Counted from the first letter of the stretch, positions 33,122-45,560 are shown. The stretch is 64,000 bases of DNA from Hansfordia pulvinata (GCA_006538405.1 BJKQ01000035.1:42761-106760), one strand, 5' to 3'. Numbers and translations: made by a program. Notes: generated by a model from the sequence alone, not told the origin.

Positions 33122-34622
33122 GATAGTGATGACGGTGCGAGATATACAGTAAAAGAGAGAATACTTAGGAACAAAAAGAGGAGGTAGGATCGTGGTCAGG
33201 TCCGTGGTCTGTGGTCCGTGGATTCTTCGTATTGCGGCAACTAGGATTCTCTGCCCTAAGTTAAACGACGATGATACCGGCGACAGGCATGAGGATTACA
33301 CCGCAGATTTATATTGAATAGTTGCCGAGTGGGTGCAAATCTGTGGTCATGTTCAGTGTCCCGTGTGAAGCACCGAGGCCTCGCGACCTTTGGACATGGC
33401 ACGTACATGGCATGGCAGCAAGACGCACCCCACCCACTTGTCGGTAGACACAGGGTCAGCACAGGTAAATCCCACGATGCGCGCCTTGGATCTGGAGAAA
33501 AATATATTGTGGCCTTGCGTGATTGGAGAGAGGACATCCGAGGTGCACGCTGTCTGCCCGGGCTGCGCCTCTCCTGGCCTAAGTCCGCGCGGGCAGCGAT
33601 GTGATAGAGGGAAGTGGATGAGGGGGGGCGGGGTTAAGGTGGGGGATCATTATTTTAAGGGGGGAGGGCGGGCACGGCGGGTTAAGGATGAGGGTTGTTA
33701 ACGATCGCTGATGCATACAAGTAGCGTAGCGCTTAACGGCTCGGCCCGCGTGTGCACATGCATTAACGCAGCGCCCAGCAGCTCAACCCGCTTGTGCACA
33801 ACTCACAGCCTGCCGCTTTAGGCTATCAGCCAGGCGAGCACACGGAAGGGCTGAGGTAGCGAAGCAGACTCGCTCCCGTCTGAGGCCCGGTGCGGCCTGG
33901 CCTCGAGTGGGCCATCTGCATCCATTTCCTGTCTTGTGTGCTTATTTCGGCGCTTTACCACCAACCAGCTAAACGAGGCCAGCAAGATTGACACATCCAC
34001 CATGCCTGATGATATCAGTTGGGTTCGCCCTAGGCTATGATCTCAGCTGATCGGTACATTGTTAGAGCGCTTCAGTTCATGTCAAGGAGCTGCAGCGATA
34101 CGTTCCTTCTACACTTGATTTGTAGTGTAACGGCTCGGCCCTCCACACACGTAGGTATTCGACTGTCTGAATTGCCTGTACTCGGGGCAGCTTACGAGTA
34201 CTTGATGTATACTGCAAATGTCGCCCTGAGAGTAGCTGCTCGGCCCGCTGGTAGGCAGCGCATAGGTAGCTTCCAGCTTTCCCCAGCCCCACACGGGAGG
34301 CAGCCCGCGCAACCCTGCCCTATTACGATCTGATAAGTACAGGTACGGGTATGTAAGTAGCCCAGAAGGGACACTTGCTGAATTGAAAGAAGTGAACATA
34401 AGTACATTGATTTAAAGCAAGTATCTACATGTATGTGTTTAAGGTCTTCTCACGCTGAGGTACAGCACCCTCCACAGGTCGATCTGCCCGTTCCATAGGC
34501 TGTCGTTCGAAATATAAAAACGCCATCCCCCTCACTGCCCTGAGATAAACCGTGAAAGCCACCAGTTTCGCTCATACACTTCAGATATACATGTAATTAC
34601 GCCCTGCTTCTTTGCCAGGTCT
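33122..34622. other. Intergenic with G-rich tract
   Basis: No supported gene. A purine/G-rich stretch at about 33618-33685 has several runs of 4-7 G on the plus strand. At 33718-33800 a motif (GCGTAGCGCTTAACGGCTCGGCCCGC...GTGCACA) is imperfectly repeated (AACGCAGCGCCCAGCAGCTCAACCCGC...GTGCACA), period about 48 bp. Confidence 0.5.
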
Positions 34623-37600
34623 TTGATCCAGCTCAATAAAATCTTACCATGGAGGCCGACAGCCGTCCTCGCTATCCGAACCGTGGTACGGCAATTCAAT
34701 CTCTTTCTCTGTCTCTGTCCCTTCCTCTCCATTATCTTGGATGAATCCTTTATATACACGCATATAATTAACAAGCCAATAGTCTTCGAGCAGCTATTCG
34801 ATCGGATCCTGGACGAACTATCTAAATACGATCTCTTCAGCAATAAAGCGGCACCTATCAGCTTCATCGTCTATGCGCACGACAAACCCGCCGAGATTGA
34901 CGCACCTGCTTACGATTGGTGTGTAAAATGCCTAATCGACTGGTTTGGGAAGATCAATGCCGATACTATATCAGACAAATTGCCATTGCCGCACTACCCT
35001 TCACCTTCTGCGGATAACGCTGCCATCCGGGATATCGTCTCGAATCAGCTGTGGATCCTTCCGGGCAAAGGGCCCTCTGTGCCGAGGGATTCCGCGGAGA
35101 GCGCTCATAAGGTCATAGTCTGTGGATCTCCCCTGCTTGAACGCTATTTCCACCACAGATTCACCGCTTCATACCTGCGTAAGGTTGTAGAAGCGTACAG
35201 TCCCCAAGACAGCGAACAGAACCGTATTCGTCGTGTTGTCGAAGCACATTGCCAACTCCCAGGGTTTCACCACGTGCTTACCGAGGTTGCCTTTCTCCAG
35301 CTGCGACATAAGCAACTCGTCGGGAACCATGGGATTATCCCTTTTCTCTTAGATGGCCGTCCCATGCAATATCTGGCCTTCATCGAGGGAACTCGAGTCT
35401 GGATCAAAAGCCATCCCGTCATTGCTACTCTCCATGGGAGGTTCTTCCTCCTTCTTAGCAATATTCTTCCTGGAAAGGCCAAGATCATTTATGAGTTTGA
35501 ACAATGCTATAAAGCGATTCGTTCGCGTGTTCAGAGCGAGGATTCCATCTCTGTCGAGGAAGTTGCGAGGGAGGAGATCAACCGTGCCAACCAAAGCAAC
35601 TCGAGAACATTCCAAGCTGAGTTCCGAAGAAGCCAGTTATAGCATGGTAAGTCACTGTTGAGAAATCGCTTATACGCTATTAACGCCAGCTTATTCTTTC
35701 CGATATTCGCGTGTATGCAGTTTATTCAAGCTTTTGCTTACTTAATTACAGAGCTTAACGCCACTTTCACGGTCCCTATTGGTAGAAACGAGACATTTCT
35801 AAGTCGGGACAGTGATCTTAAGATACTGAGCGAGCGAATACCGCCTCAGGTAAAGCCTGACACCTGTCAATGGGTCGCGATCACAGGCCTGGGAGGCATC
35901 GGAAATACACAGATTGCGCTGGAGGCTGTTTACTGCCTGCGCTTGAAATATCCATCTCTTCTCACTTTCTGGGTTCCTATGTCCGACGCAGCGTCGTTCG
36001 AGGCTGCGTACTCCCAAATTGGCCATCGATTAGGCCTGAAGGGATTGGACAAGGAAGAAGCTGACGTGAAGACAATGGTTAAGAGCGGATTGAATGTTGA
36101 GAGTCAACCCTGGCTGGTTGTCCTCGATGGCGCAGACGACAAAGCCTCATTGTTCAATGATGAGCCATGCATTGCAGGTGATTTCCCGTCGACATTCAAT
36201 AGAAGCGGCTCGATCCCGATAACGTCACGAAATTATGCGATTCCAGTCGAGCTGGGCGTGACAAGAGACAATCACATTGCTTGAAGGAGATTCAGCTCAG
36301 ATGACGCCCGGGATTTTCTCCGCAAGCAGCTGGAGCCATTCCAAACGAGCAGCGTCGCCGCCACTGAGACTCTAATTCGCCTCTGGCATTTCTGCTCTTG
36401 GCTACCAAGCAGGCGTCCAGCTAGCTATATGAGAAAGATGAGATCGACTACCTCAGAATACCTGATGCTGTACCACGAAAGCGACCGAAGCATGATCAGC
36501 CTTGGCCAACCCTCCGAGGAAATCCATTAATTGCATGGAAATCAAGGGGATCAGGATGCGGTGGCGACAACTTGGTTCATTTCATTCAAGAATCTCGCGC
36601 CCACTGCAGCTGAATACCTGAAAGGCAATTGATTTTCCGGTGCGAGAGGTGTTCCTTAACACCTCATTACCCGTGATCTGGAGAAAGACTTTATAGAAGC
36701 GATTAGGGAACTTCAGGCATATTCCCTTATTAAGAAACGGAAAGACGAGTCCTTTAACATTCATCGTCTCGTCCGGCTGATCACTCGCAACTGGAATGAA
36801 AAGAATCAGATATGGCTCGCCTGGTTTACTGACGGGGTGCATCGCTTCGGTGAGATATCCCCGCAGCCGACACTGCGTAATCGAAAACGATGGGAGGGCC
36901 TCCTACCTCACGCTAACGATGTTGTCCAAATTATCGACTGTGTCGATAAGTCAAGTTATTTGGAGCTATTAAGGAGAATCGCGCATGGGTACCGGCTCTT
37001 AGGAAACTTTGCGTTAACAGACAAGGTGACTCAAATGATCCTTACTCTCCGCGAAAGGTTGTCCAAGCCCGCCGACGCCGCGGGACTCGACTTGCGGAAT
37101 GATCTGGCCATGGCGCTCACCTATTAGGGCAAGAGCTCTGAGGCTGTGATGACGATGCGACAGACAGTGGAATAATCCGAAAGTCTCCAAGGCAAGGATG
37201 ATCCCAGGACGCTGGTCTTCAAGTCCGCGCTGTCGTTCGTCCTCTCAAAAGCTCTCAGCCACCGAGATGAGGCAGAGAGGATTGGATCTAAGACACTAGA
37301 GGGTCTTGAAAGGGTAGCAGGCCGCTCTGCCTCTGCCCCCGCCACTCTGATTGCCAGACAACGCGTTGCCCTCGCTTCCCGTCGCCAGAGGAAGCTCGAT
37401 CGCGCCGAGGGAATGATGAGGGGCACGCTCGAACTGTGTCGAGCAGTGCTGGGCACCGACCATGTCGACACCCTGAATGCCATGGGCCGGCTTGCCTCGA
37501 CACTGGGTGCGGCGGGGAAGTACGAGGAGGCGGTAAACACAGCAGTGGAGGGACTCCGGTTGCGAAGGAACGCACCACGCCGAGATGACTATAACATGGT

Positions 37601-38222
37601 TGGTCACATGTTCACCATCGGTCAGCTCTGTGAAGGCCAATTAAAGCTTGACAAGGCGCAATCGTGGTTCCTCGAAGCGCTCAAGTGAGCAACGAAAACC
37701 CTCGGAAAGATGCATCTCAGTACGCTCCAGATCATGGATCGCGTGGGGGACGTTTACCTTAAGCAGGGAAAACTTGAAGAATCGAGGGAGATCCTGGAAA
37801 AGACCTTGACGCTGAGAGAAAGAGTGCTGGGTCGTGAACACCATCTCACTCAGAACACTATCCGAATCCTGGTTGGGTGTCTTTCGAAATTAGATTTGCA
37901 TGACGAGGCGGAAAGGAGGTTTGGAGTAGAACTGTCCTCGATGGGTTACGAAACGGCAGACCCCGAGCATCCCAGGACCATCACCGCCGAGGCCGCAGTC
38001 GCCGAGCTCTTTTTGACCCTGGCAGAACCGAATGATTCATCAGGCGACATTGGTGGAGTATCTAGGGTTAAGGAGGAAGTTTTCTCCGAGGGTTTCAATA
38101 TGCAGCTCGCGGTGCTTCCTATGGACATGGGTAGCTCCTGTACTAGGTTCCGCGGTTTTTTTAAACGATTTAAAAACGATTTAAAAACTATAAATGATAA
38201 AGTAACCGTTAAGAACATTTAA
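34623..38222 (+). pseudogene. NLR-type immune-receptor-like pseudogene: TIR/SEFIR-like, NB-ARC, TPR
   Basis: One frame (coordinates divisible by three) carries almost the whole gene. The N-terminal part has PISFIVYAHDK and CVKCLIDWFGKI (34.85-34.96 kb), as in fungal TIR/SEFIR-like domains. NB-ARC follows at 35.77-36.26 kb with P-loop GLGGIGNTQ, Walker B WLVVLDGADD and SIPITSRN; a winged-helix-like region with DESFNIHRLVRL comes near 36.76 kb; TPR/kinesin-light-chain repeats (LGTDHVDTLNAMGRL, REHHLTQNTIRIL) occupy 36.9-38.0 kb. In-frame stops: 36282, 36528, 36630, 36657, 37125, 37173 and 37686. The frame is otherwise kept. The P-loop Lys is Asn (AAT at 35904). A GTAAGT donor at 35647 with acceptors at 35720 or 35751 probably marks an intron that removes the TAG at 35640 or lies just after it. 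The 5' end is unsure. Such receptors act in fungal non-self recognition. Confidence 0.88.
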
Positions 38223-41200
38223 TTGTTTAAAACTTTAAGCGCTTTATAATTTAAAAGCGTAAACAGCTTAAACGATTAATAGTTATAAACTATCTAAATT
38301 AAATCAAATATTTATGCATATTAACCTTTACGTGAACTTTTTATTTACCTGAAAAAAACTTTTTACGGTTTAATAAGTTGTTTAAACGAGCTTTATACAT
38401 TCCCGTTTATTAAGAATCAAGCTTAATATAAACCTTACTTATAATACTTTTTATCCCGTTTAATCTTATTTTATATCTTATATCTTTTTTATAAAATCTC
38501 TTTTGTTTCTACTTATTACTTATCGTTTAACCTTTCTCCCCTTTTATCGACCGCGTTTCTAATTGCTTACTTATTATAAAGGCTATTAAGGCACTTATAA
38601 ATTAACTAATTAAAGTTAAATTAAACTTAACCGTTAATGTTAAGTAAGTTAAGTTTATACACCTTTTATCTTTAAAAGTTTTATTGAATTCAGTGTTTAT
38701 TTATTTAACTTAACTTAAGTTATATAAGCCGCTTTTAATTAATAAAGTCGGCTTTATGTAAAATGTATTATTATCAAAGTTATTTAATTAAACCTTATTA
38801 GGGTTTTCTGCTTTATTTAAAATATCTTTAAAGTAATGATTTTAAATATATATATGTATATATATATATATATATTCATTTGCATATTAAACCTTTTCTT
38901 ACTTTTATTATAATTATTAACGAGAGCTATGTTAAATGATTTTCAAAAATCAATTAAGCGTTAATTTTATATTATAACTTAGCCTTTTACCTTGTATTTA
39001 AAGTTTATCCCTAATTAATATCACTTTAAAGTTCTTGATCTTATTTTATTTTAACATTTTATAATATCTGTATTTATGTATATATCTTTATATTTAATAT
39101 ACTATTTATAATTACATATACTTATAATAAGCGGTGTACTTTCAGTAATATTTTATGTTTAATAACTTAATAATATTTTAAAAAATGTGTTATATAATCC
39201 ACCGCTTATTAAAAGGTGAAAGGTTAATTTCGTTATAAAGTATTAACGATTATAATTAATGAACTACACTTTATAAAAGATATAATAACTTTTATATTTA
39301 TATAAATAAGGTGAATATAATTAAATAATAGAAAAAAATAAGCCTTTTTATTATTATCGATATTTTTTATGGTATACTTTAAACCTTATTTATACTTATA
39401 TGTACTGATTACTTATTTATTTTATTTACAGTATTTTTAATCTTAATAGTGCTTGAAATTTAAACTTAAATTTTAATTTAAACATATATTAAATTAATTA
39501 AAAATAATGATCTTTTCGTTTTTTATTTTATTCTTTCATTATTTCTTAATAATGTTTTTACCTTTTTCTATAAAGTGTTATTTAATAATGATATAAATAT
39601 AAATTGAAGGTTAAATTGCATTTACTTTCAACGCGATGTATTTCGTTAAATTATACTTAAAATTATTTACCTTGTTAAATTTATTTATCTTAATATTATA
39701 AATAAAAGCTATCACAAACTTAAATACTTTAAAAACAACTTTTAAATAAAAAACAACCTTATAAGCGTCTTCAAGCCTTTTAATCTTTTTAATATAATTT
39801 CATTTATTATTTAATATGATTAAGATTTATGTATTTTAATTGTATTTACTTTGATTAACCAATCAATAGTCCTTATAAAATCTAGTTTATTTACGTTTAT
39901 TATAAACTTCTTTGAATTAAAAAAAGGTCTTATACTTTTATGTTAATCGGAAAGGTGTTTTAAAAAGGAGATTAATTTACAGTGATTAATGTAATAAAAA
40001 CCTAGCTTTATAATTCGCGTCTTTATTTAAAACAAGATTTAAATAAATTTAAGAACAATTAAATTAAGTTGAATAATTATAAAGAAGATATGTTAAATAT
40101 TGAAAGTATTAAAAGCCTTAAATAAAACAGCCCTTATATACCTTATAAGTAAATCGGTTAATGAAAAGTATATAAAGAAATAAAGATAGTTTAAATTAAT
40201 AAGACTTAATATAAACGTCTTTAAGAATAGGCTAATTAAATTGTTTATTTTATAAGGATAAAAATCAATTGCTATATAAATAGATTAATATAAGTAAGCT
40301 TTGACTTTTAATAAGAAAAGGATATGCGTGGTTAATTAATTACTTTTGAAAAACTCGCTTTTTAAAAGGTTATAATTAAAAGTATAATAAAAAAGAAACT
40401 TTACTAGCTTTTAAATAAAATAAAGTCCGGTAATTTAAAGTTAAAAAAGAGGTTTATTAAGTAATACTTAGTATATTAAGTTGGAAAGTCTTATAATATT
40501 AATAAACTTTATAACATGTTTTATATAAAGACCTTCCTTTAAACTAAGATATTTAATACTCTTTAATTTAATTATATATAAATAAAATCCTATCTTTTAT
40601 ATTAATAATAAGAAACTATTAATAAAACGGTTACAAACCCTGTTAATTAAGTACTAATTATAATTTGAAAGAAGGTAAGATACTTTAAGATTTAAAATAA
40701 AAACTAATTATATTTATATACGTACAATATTCTTAATATATTAAATGTTGTTTTTTTCATATTAATAAGTAAAATAAATAAATAAATAAATATGAAGAAC
40801 AAAAAAATGAATTAACTTTATAAGTATTATTACCTTTTAAACCCTTTAAATTATACTTAACTTTGTTATATTAAAGTAAAACATAGTTTACAAAGCTGTA
40901 AAAAAAGCTGCACGTGTAATGTTATTAATTTATGTATAACGCTTTTTTTAATATTTAAATAAAAAACTGAAATTTAAAATAAAAAACGGTAATTATGATA
41001 GTATACCGAAAATCTATTATAACCTTATTTTATATTTAATTATAATATTTAACTTTAATTAAAGAAGTTTAAACTTTGAAACGTTATTAATTATTATTAT
41101 AAAAAGAAGAGTATGTATTAAACACTTATATTATTACTTTATAATCTTTAATATAGAAGCCGAATTATACACGGTTAATAATATAAGTCTTTAAAGATTA

Positions 41201-42880
41201 AATTTAATTAAGAAACTTAATAACTTTTTAAAAAAGCGATATAAATATAAAATAAAATATTTTAATAAAAGAAGAGTTATTAAAAGACTCTTTAAAGAGA
41301 AATTAATTAAGTAAAAAGCTTCTCTTTAAAAACGTTAACTTAATAAAAGAGCTGTTTAAAAACTTGAATTTAAGATTTAAGCTTAAAACTTCAACTTTAA
41401 AAGGCTGATTTAACCTTACTTTAAAAAGATAAGAAATTGCCTTGATTACTTACGATTATGAAAAAAAGAGTCTCTAGCTTAAAAATATAAATGAACCGTC
41501 TTTAATAAGTAAATTTAACGCTTTTATATACTTTATAATCTTAACGTTTATAATATATTTAATCGTTAAAGCCTTTTTCATATTATTTCAAGATGTTTTC
41601 AGTAATAATATCGAAAAAACGTAAGATTTCATTTCGAAATAAAATGTAAACTTTAAGCGGCCGTTACGTTATTATATAACATTGAATTTAAGGAAAAAAA
41701 ATTATAAGGCACTTAAACTATAATATCACCTTAAAGTAAAAGTAAGGATTACGTAAAAAGGCTATTATATTATACTTTCTAGTTTTAGGAAGTTCGAAAG
41801 TTATTTTCTGGTTTTAATATTTTATTAAAAGGGGTTATTAAGTTAAAAAAAGCGTCTTATTATTCTTATAAATAAAGCTTAAATATTTTAAAAACTGATA
41901 TAATCCTTTTTTATTCATTAATGTATTACATTCATTTATACGCGTCTTTAACATTGTTTTTAAACGCTATACTTTAATGCACGACTTTTTAAAAGAAATA
42001 ATCTTTTAGTTTCTTTTCTTTTAACTTCTTTTATATAGGAGTATTATAATCGTTTTAGCTGTGAAGTCTTTACTTTAAGATAAATTTAATTTTATTCAAA
42101 ACTTAATTTAATATAGTTTCAAGGTTATTAGTATATGAAGCCACTCGTTTTTTTCGACTTCTAATATTGTTTTACTTAACGTTCCTTATTATTATTATTT
42201 CTTTATGTATCATAATGTTTAACCTATATTTAAAGATACTTATATTATTATAATTAAAAAGATAAACATATTAAGTCCCGGTTTAAATGTGAATTAAAGT
42301 CTAAAATTTCGATTTTTTTTCTTATGATTAATCTTATAGAAACATTTTAAGACTTATTTATGAAATTTAAATATCATATGAAATTTAATACTATATTACT
42401 TTAAGTGCATCTTAAATAGAATAAGAAAGTTAAATATATAATAAAAATATATAAGAAAGGAAACATGAATATTTATAACTTTATTATAAGTTAAAATATA
42501 ATAATAAAGATATATTCGTAAATAAAGAGTTTAACACGATTGAAAAAAAATAGGTTAGTTTTTTAAAGCTTTAAAAATTCAAATTTAATATTAATAACAC
42601 TTATAAAAGTAAAATACTATAACGCTTATACATTAAGAACGTAGTTACTTTAAGTAGGTTTTCTTTTAACGGCTGTTTTTCGTTTAAATATAAATAATAA
42701 TAAAAGTTTATAAGTCATTTAAATTAGTATTTACGGTTTAAGTAAGCTTTATATTAATAACGTTCACTTATCCCAGTGTAGAAACACTTTAAAGATCGTT
42801 TAAAAGCTTTCTTAAGAATATCGGTAAGAGCACCGAAACGGATAAGCCTTGTGCATACATGGTAACAAGCGATAATGCGT
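38160..42880. other. AT-rich block B, older RIP
   Basis: AT-rich from the last codons of the NLR relic onward. Unlike 49-64 kb, CpA and TpG are again common (for example TGCATATTAACC, GTGAACTT), and short AT microsatellites occur (about 38.85 kb). This suggests RIP followed by long neutral drift. No coding frame or transposon domain could be read. Confidence 0.7.
39130..39520 (+). repeat. Partner of the repeat at 30.84-31.20 kb
   Basis: Collinear with the block A segment: TATAAAGTATTAACGATTATAA, then TTATCGATATTTTTTATGG and ACTTTAAACCTTATTTATAC. Divergence is high. Confidence 0.5.
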
Positions 42881-42881
42881 C

Positions 42882-43579
42882 TTAATTTGCCAAAAACCAC
42901 GCGGCGCAATCCATTAACATCGAGTTGAACATGACATCATCTACGGGAACCAGGTTCTCTCCAGTCATTGCAACAGACTGGGAAGGCTTGCCCTCGCAAT
43001 TATCGTCGTCCTTCCAGAAATGTGCCGTACACCAAGAGGTTGCTGGGTGACCTCGGTCAGGGAAAATACTGTCCTCGAACTGGTAGCATTTAGCATCCTT
43101 AGTTTTCAGACATTGGGTGACTATAATGAGTTGAGTTAGCAGGTAATGTACCGCCATGCGTTAATCGTATTTATAAGGAAATAGCAGGCGTAAAAGAAGA
43201 TTCACGGTTAGGCTTTTAGAACCTCCGGGTGCTATACTTGTCGTAGTCTTAGCCCGTGCTCCTCACAGTATTACTTACCTGTTGGATGTTTATATGCGTC
43301 ACCCTCTTGTGGTTCGCCTTCATAATCAGTCTTCCGGGAGATACGTCCATGTCTCAAAGCGTACCCCGGCGAGGTGAGATCGTCGGGTTGCAACTTTCCA
43401 AGACTACGACCTTTGCACTCCGTCTTGTCGCTATTGGCTTCCTCATCAAATGCTTCAACGACTCGATACGTCGTAAACTTGGACCGTATCCCCAGCTTGT
43501 CTGCCTGTTCGTGGCCGTTTGAAGGTGCTGCGAGAGCACTGGCCACAAAGAGGGTACAAAAAGCAGTTGTCGCCAGCAT
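42882..43579 (-). CDS. Small secreted cysteine-rich protein, effector candidate
   Basis: Two exons, 43579-43279 and 43120-42882, encode 179 residues. The 158-bp intron (43278-43121) has donor GTAAGT, branch CTAAC and acceptor TATAG, and the phases match exactly (G|TC). Residues 1-18 are a typical signal peptide (MLATTAFCTLFVASALAA) with cleavage before APSNG. The mature protein has six Cys (about residues 54, 104, 112, 131, 142, 172), an even number that fits three disulfides, and no membrane segment. No family is recognised. A TATA motif lies about 132 bp upstream. The gene is intact although surrounded by RIP-mutated DNA. Small size, secretion, Cys content and an AT-rich subtelomeric location are the usual marks of fungal effectors; the host role is an inference. 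Confidence 0.85.
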
Positions 43580-43710
43580 TCTGATTACAATGAACAATTC
43601 AGGCGGTGAACAGATTTTTAGATGGAAAGTAGAGTAGGAATGTACTGTGGGTGAAGTATGAAGGACGAGTTCTGACCGAAATCTATCTCTGTTGCTTCTA
43701 AATGATGGAG

Positions 43711-43718
43711 TTTTTATA
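43711..43718 (-). promoter_or_regulatory. TATA box of the secreted Cys-rich gene
   Basis: TATAAAAA on the minus strand, about 132 bp before the ATG, followed by a pyrimidine-rich 5' leader. Confidence 0.55.
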
Positions 43719-43859
43719 TTCCGAACTACACCACTTCGAGATATACAATACATGAGTCCGTTTTTCGTGATCATACTATAAAGGGAAGGATGCACAGCCG
43801 CCACTAAACGCACGAAGTTGCCCGAGGCGGCGATTCCTCTCCGCCTTATCCACTCCTTT

Positions 43860-43892
43860 CCGCTAAGGGCGATATGTTATCGCCCTTAGCGG
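43860..43892. repeat. Perfect 15-bp hairpin
   Basis: CCGCTAAGGGCGATA, loop TGT, then its exact reverse complement. It lies 281 bp upstream of the secreted-protein ATG, at the edge of AT-rich DNA. Its stem is GC-balanced and has no mismatch, unlike everything beyond it. Confidence 0.95.
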
Positions 43893-44068
43893 CCTATATT
43901 AGGTTACCGAAAAAGTCTGCTCAGTGGTGTTACGCTGAGCTTAATGGTAGATATTTTCGGGATTAATTTTTTACTTTAATGCCGTTTAATTGTACGAATA
44001 ATTACTTAAATAAGTGTAAATGTTAAGGAGCGAGATTAGAAATGAATAGCCTTAGTAGTAATTAAGCT

Positions 44069-44245
44069 CTAATTAAGCGTCTGCGACGGATAAAGGAATG
44101 CGAGCTCTCCCTGTACCAGGGTTAACGACGGCAGGGGGCTGTGCAACGACCGTTCACCGGCGTCACCGAGCAGGTCCTTCGTATCCCTGTCGATATCACA
44201 GGAGTCGCTGGTGTTGAAAACAAAGGCAATAGTGGTAAGCGACAT
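44069..44245 (-). CDS. 58-codon orphan frame in a GC-richer island
   Basis: ATG at 44245-44243, TAG at 44071-44069. The peptide starts MSLTTIAFVFNTSDSCDID and has normal composition, unlike the surrounding AT-rich DNA. No signal peptide or family is recognised. It could be a first exon or a relic of a larger gene. Confidence 0.3.
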   Translation of the reverse strand: MSLTTIAFVFNTSDSCDIDRDTKDLLGDAGERSLHSPLPSLTLVQGELAFLYPSQTLN

Positions 44246-44249
44246 GGGG

Positions 44250-45234
44250 CGATAAAGGATTAAGGAGCCTATAGCGCACGCGAAACGGAAAGAAGCGAGG
44301 CGGCACGGGAAGATTTAACACCGTCGCGGTTATGAAGTTCACGATCACGCGCGGGCTTTACTCAGTTGTAATTGCATTTTAATAAGGGTTTATACACGAT
44401 TAAGGAAATGTAAAAATCAAGGCTAAAGTGCTTAAAACGCGGGTTGAAAAGTATACTACTAAAACTGATCGATCAGAGAGATCCGCGCCACTTGCCACCT
44501 AGGCTTTAAATAGCTTACGGCGGCTGCACACAGCCACAGCCAACCTGCACAGCCATTAATCGTTTTCAAATCCCTCACGTAATGTCGGGGACCATAAAGG
44601 TAAGCCGCCACTGCTAGCTTCGTTAAAAATAAAAAAGCGCGAATTTAATAAAATGTATATTAAGTAAGGGTGGTTTATATCGGTGCATATTAATAAAATA
44701 CCGGACTATTTAAGCGTTATATATAGCTTTTATTAGTAACACGGTGATCCTTCATTATAAAGACGTAGTTTAACTTTAAGATTAATATAATTATAAATAA
44801 GACAAAGTATAAAGCCCCTTTTTATTATAAATCCCGGCTCTCGATAAAGATATAGACCTTATAATTATAATTAAGTTAAGAGAATGCTTTAATATATAAG
44901 TTTATAATAATAATACTATATAATATTAAGTCACGCTACCCTTCATATTAAAAATCAAAGCTTATTCGAGAAGAAAGGACTTATAAAGTGAATTATATAA
45001 TTTCTATTTATTCAACCCTTTACATAATACATTGTCTCTTGCCTCTTCATATAGCACACCCACGGATTCATCATAAAGTTATCCGATACGTAGCTGATGA
45101 GTATCAACTGTGTACAGTGAACAAAAAAGGCGAAGAACAGGATAAGGGAGAGATGTAAAGCCAAGCTCTGAACAATCAAACCATCGGCAGTTGCCACAAT
45201 CAAATGTTCAAATTCTTTCGCGAAGAGATGTATA
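44250..45234. other. Mixed AT-rich DNA, no gene supported
   Basis: GC-balanced pieces (44.25-44.62 kb) grade into AT-rich DNA. A 63-codon minus frame at 45012-45203 is hydrophobic only because of base composition and is not called. Confidence 0.4.
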
Positions 45235-45560
45235 TTAATTATTGTGGCAGGTTACTTTCGTAGCGACGCTTAAGGATGTCTGCAGCCTCGGTACAGCCTC
45301 TCTAGCTCTCGCACAGCCACACGCAGTACTGAGCTCGTAGCATGAGAGCGCGATCGGCCAGGGCCAGCCACAGCGCCTGTTCAAGAACATGAATAAGTAC
45401 ACCGAGGGCATGATCAGCCGCATTGGTCGCAACGAGGGCAAGATGGTCGCTCTGCCTCACTGACTACCTGTGAAGCTCGCGGCGCTGCAGTCGAGCGTGG
45501 CTAGCCCGTAGCAAGGCCTAGACTGCGACCTTTGCGTGGCATTGCTTGGTCAGATCGAGG
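45235..45560 (+). pseudogene. GC-rich gene relic, unidentified
   Basis: A short GC-balanced island. On the plus strand one frame reads CSLGTASLALAQPHAVLSS, a TAG, then GQGQPQRLFKNMNKYTEGM and RIGRNEGKMVALPH before a stop at about 45463. It looks like coding sequence with a nonsense codon (or a TAG acceptor), but the family is unknown. Confidence 0.35.

Noticed and set aside
45012..45203. Hydrophobic 63-codon minus frame
   Set aside because: Hydrophobicity follows from AT-rich codons; no conserved features.
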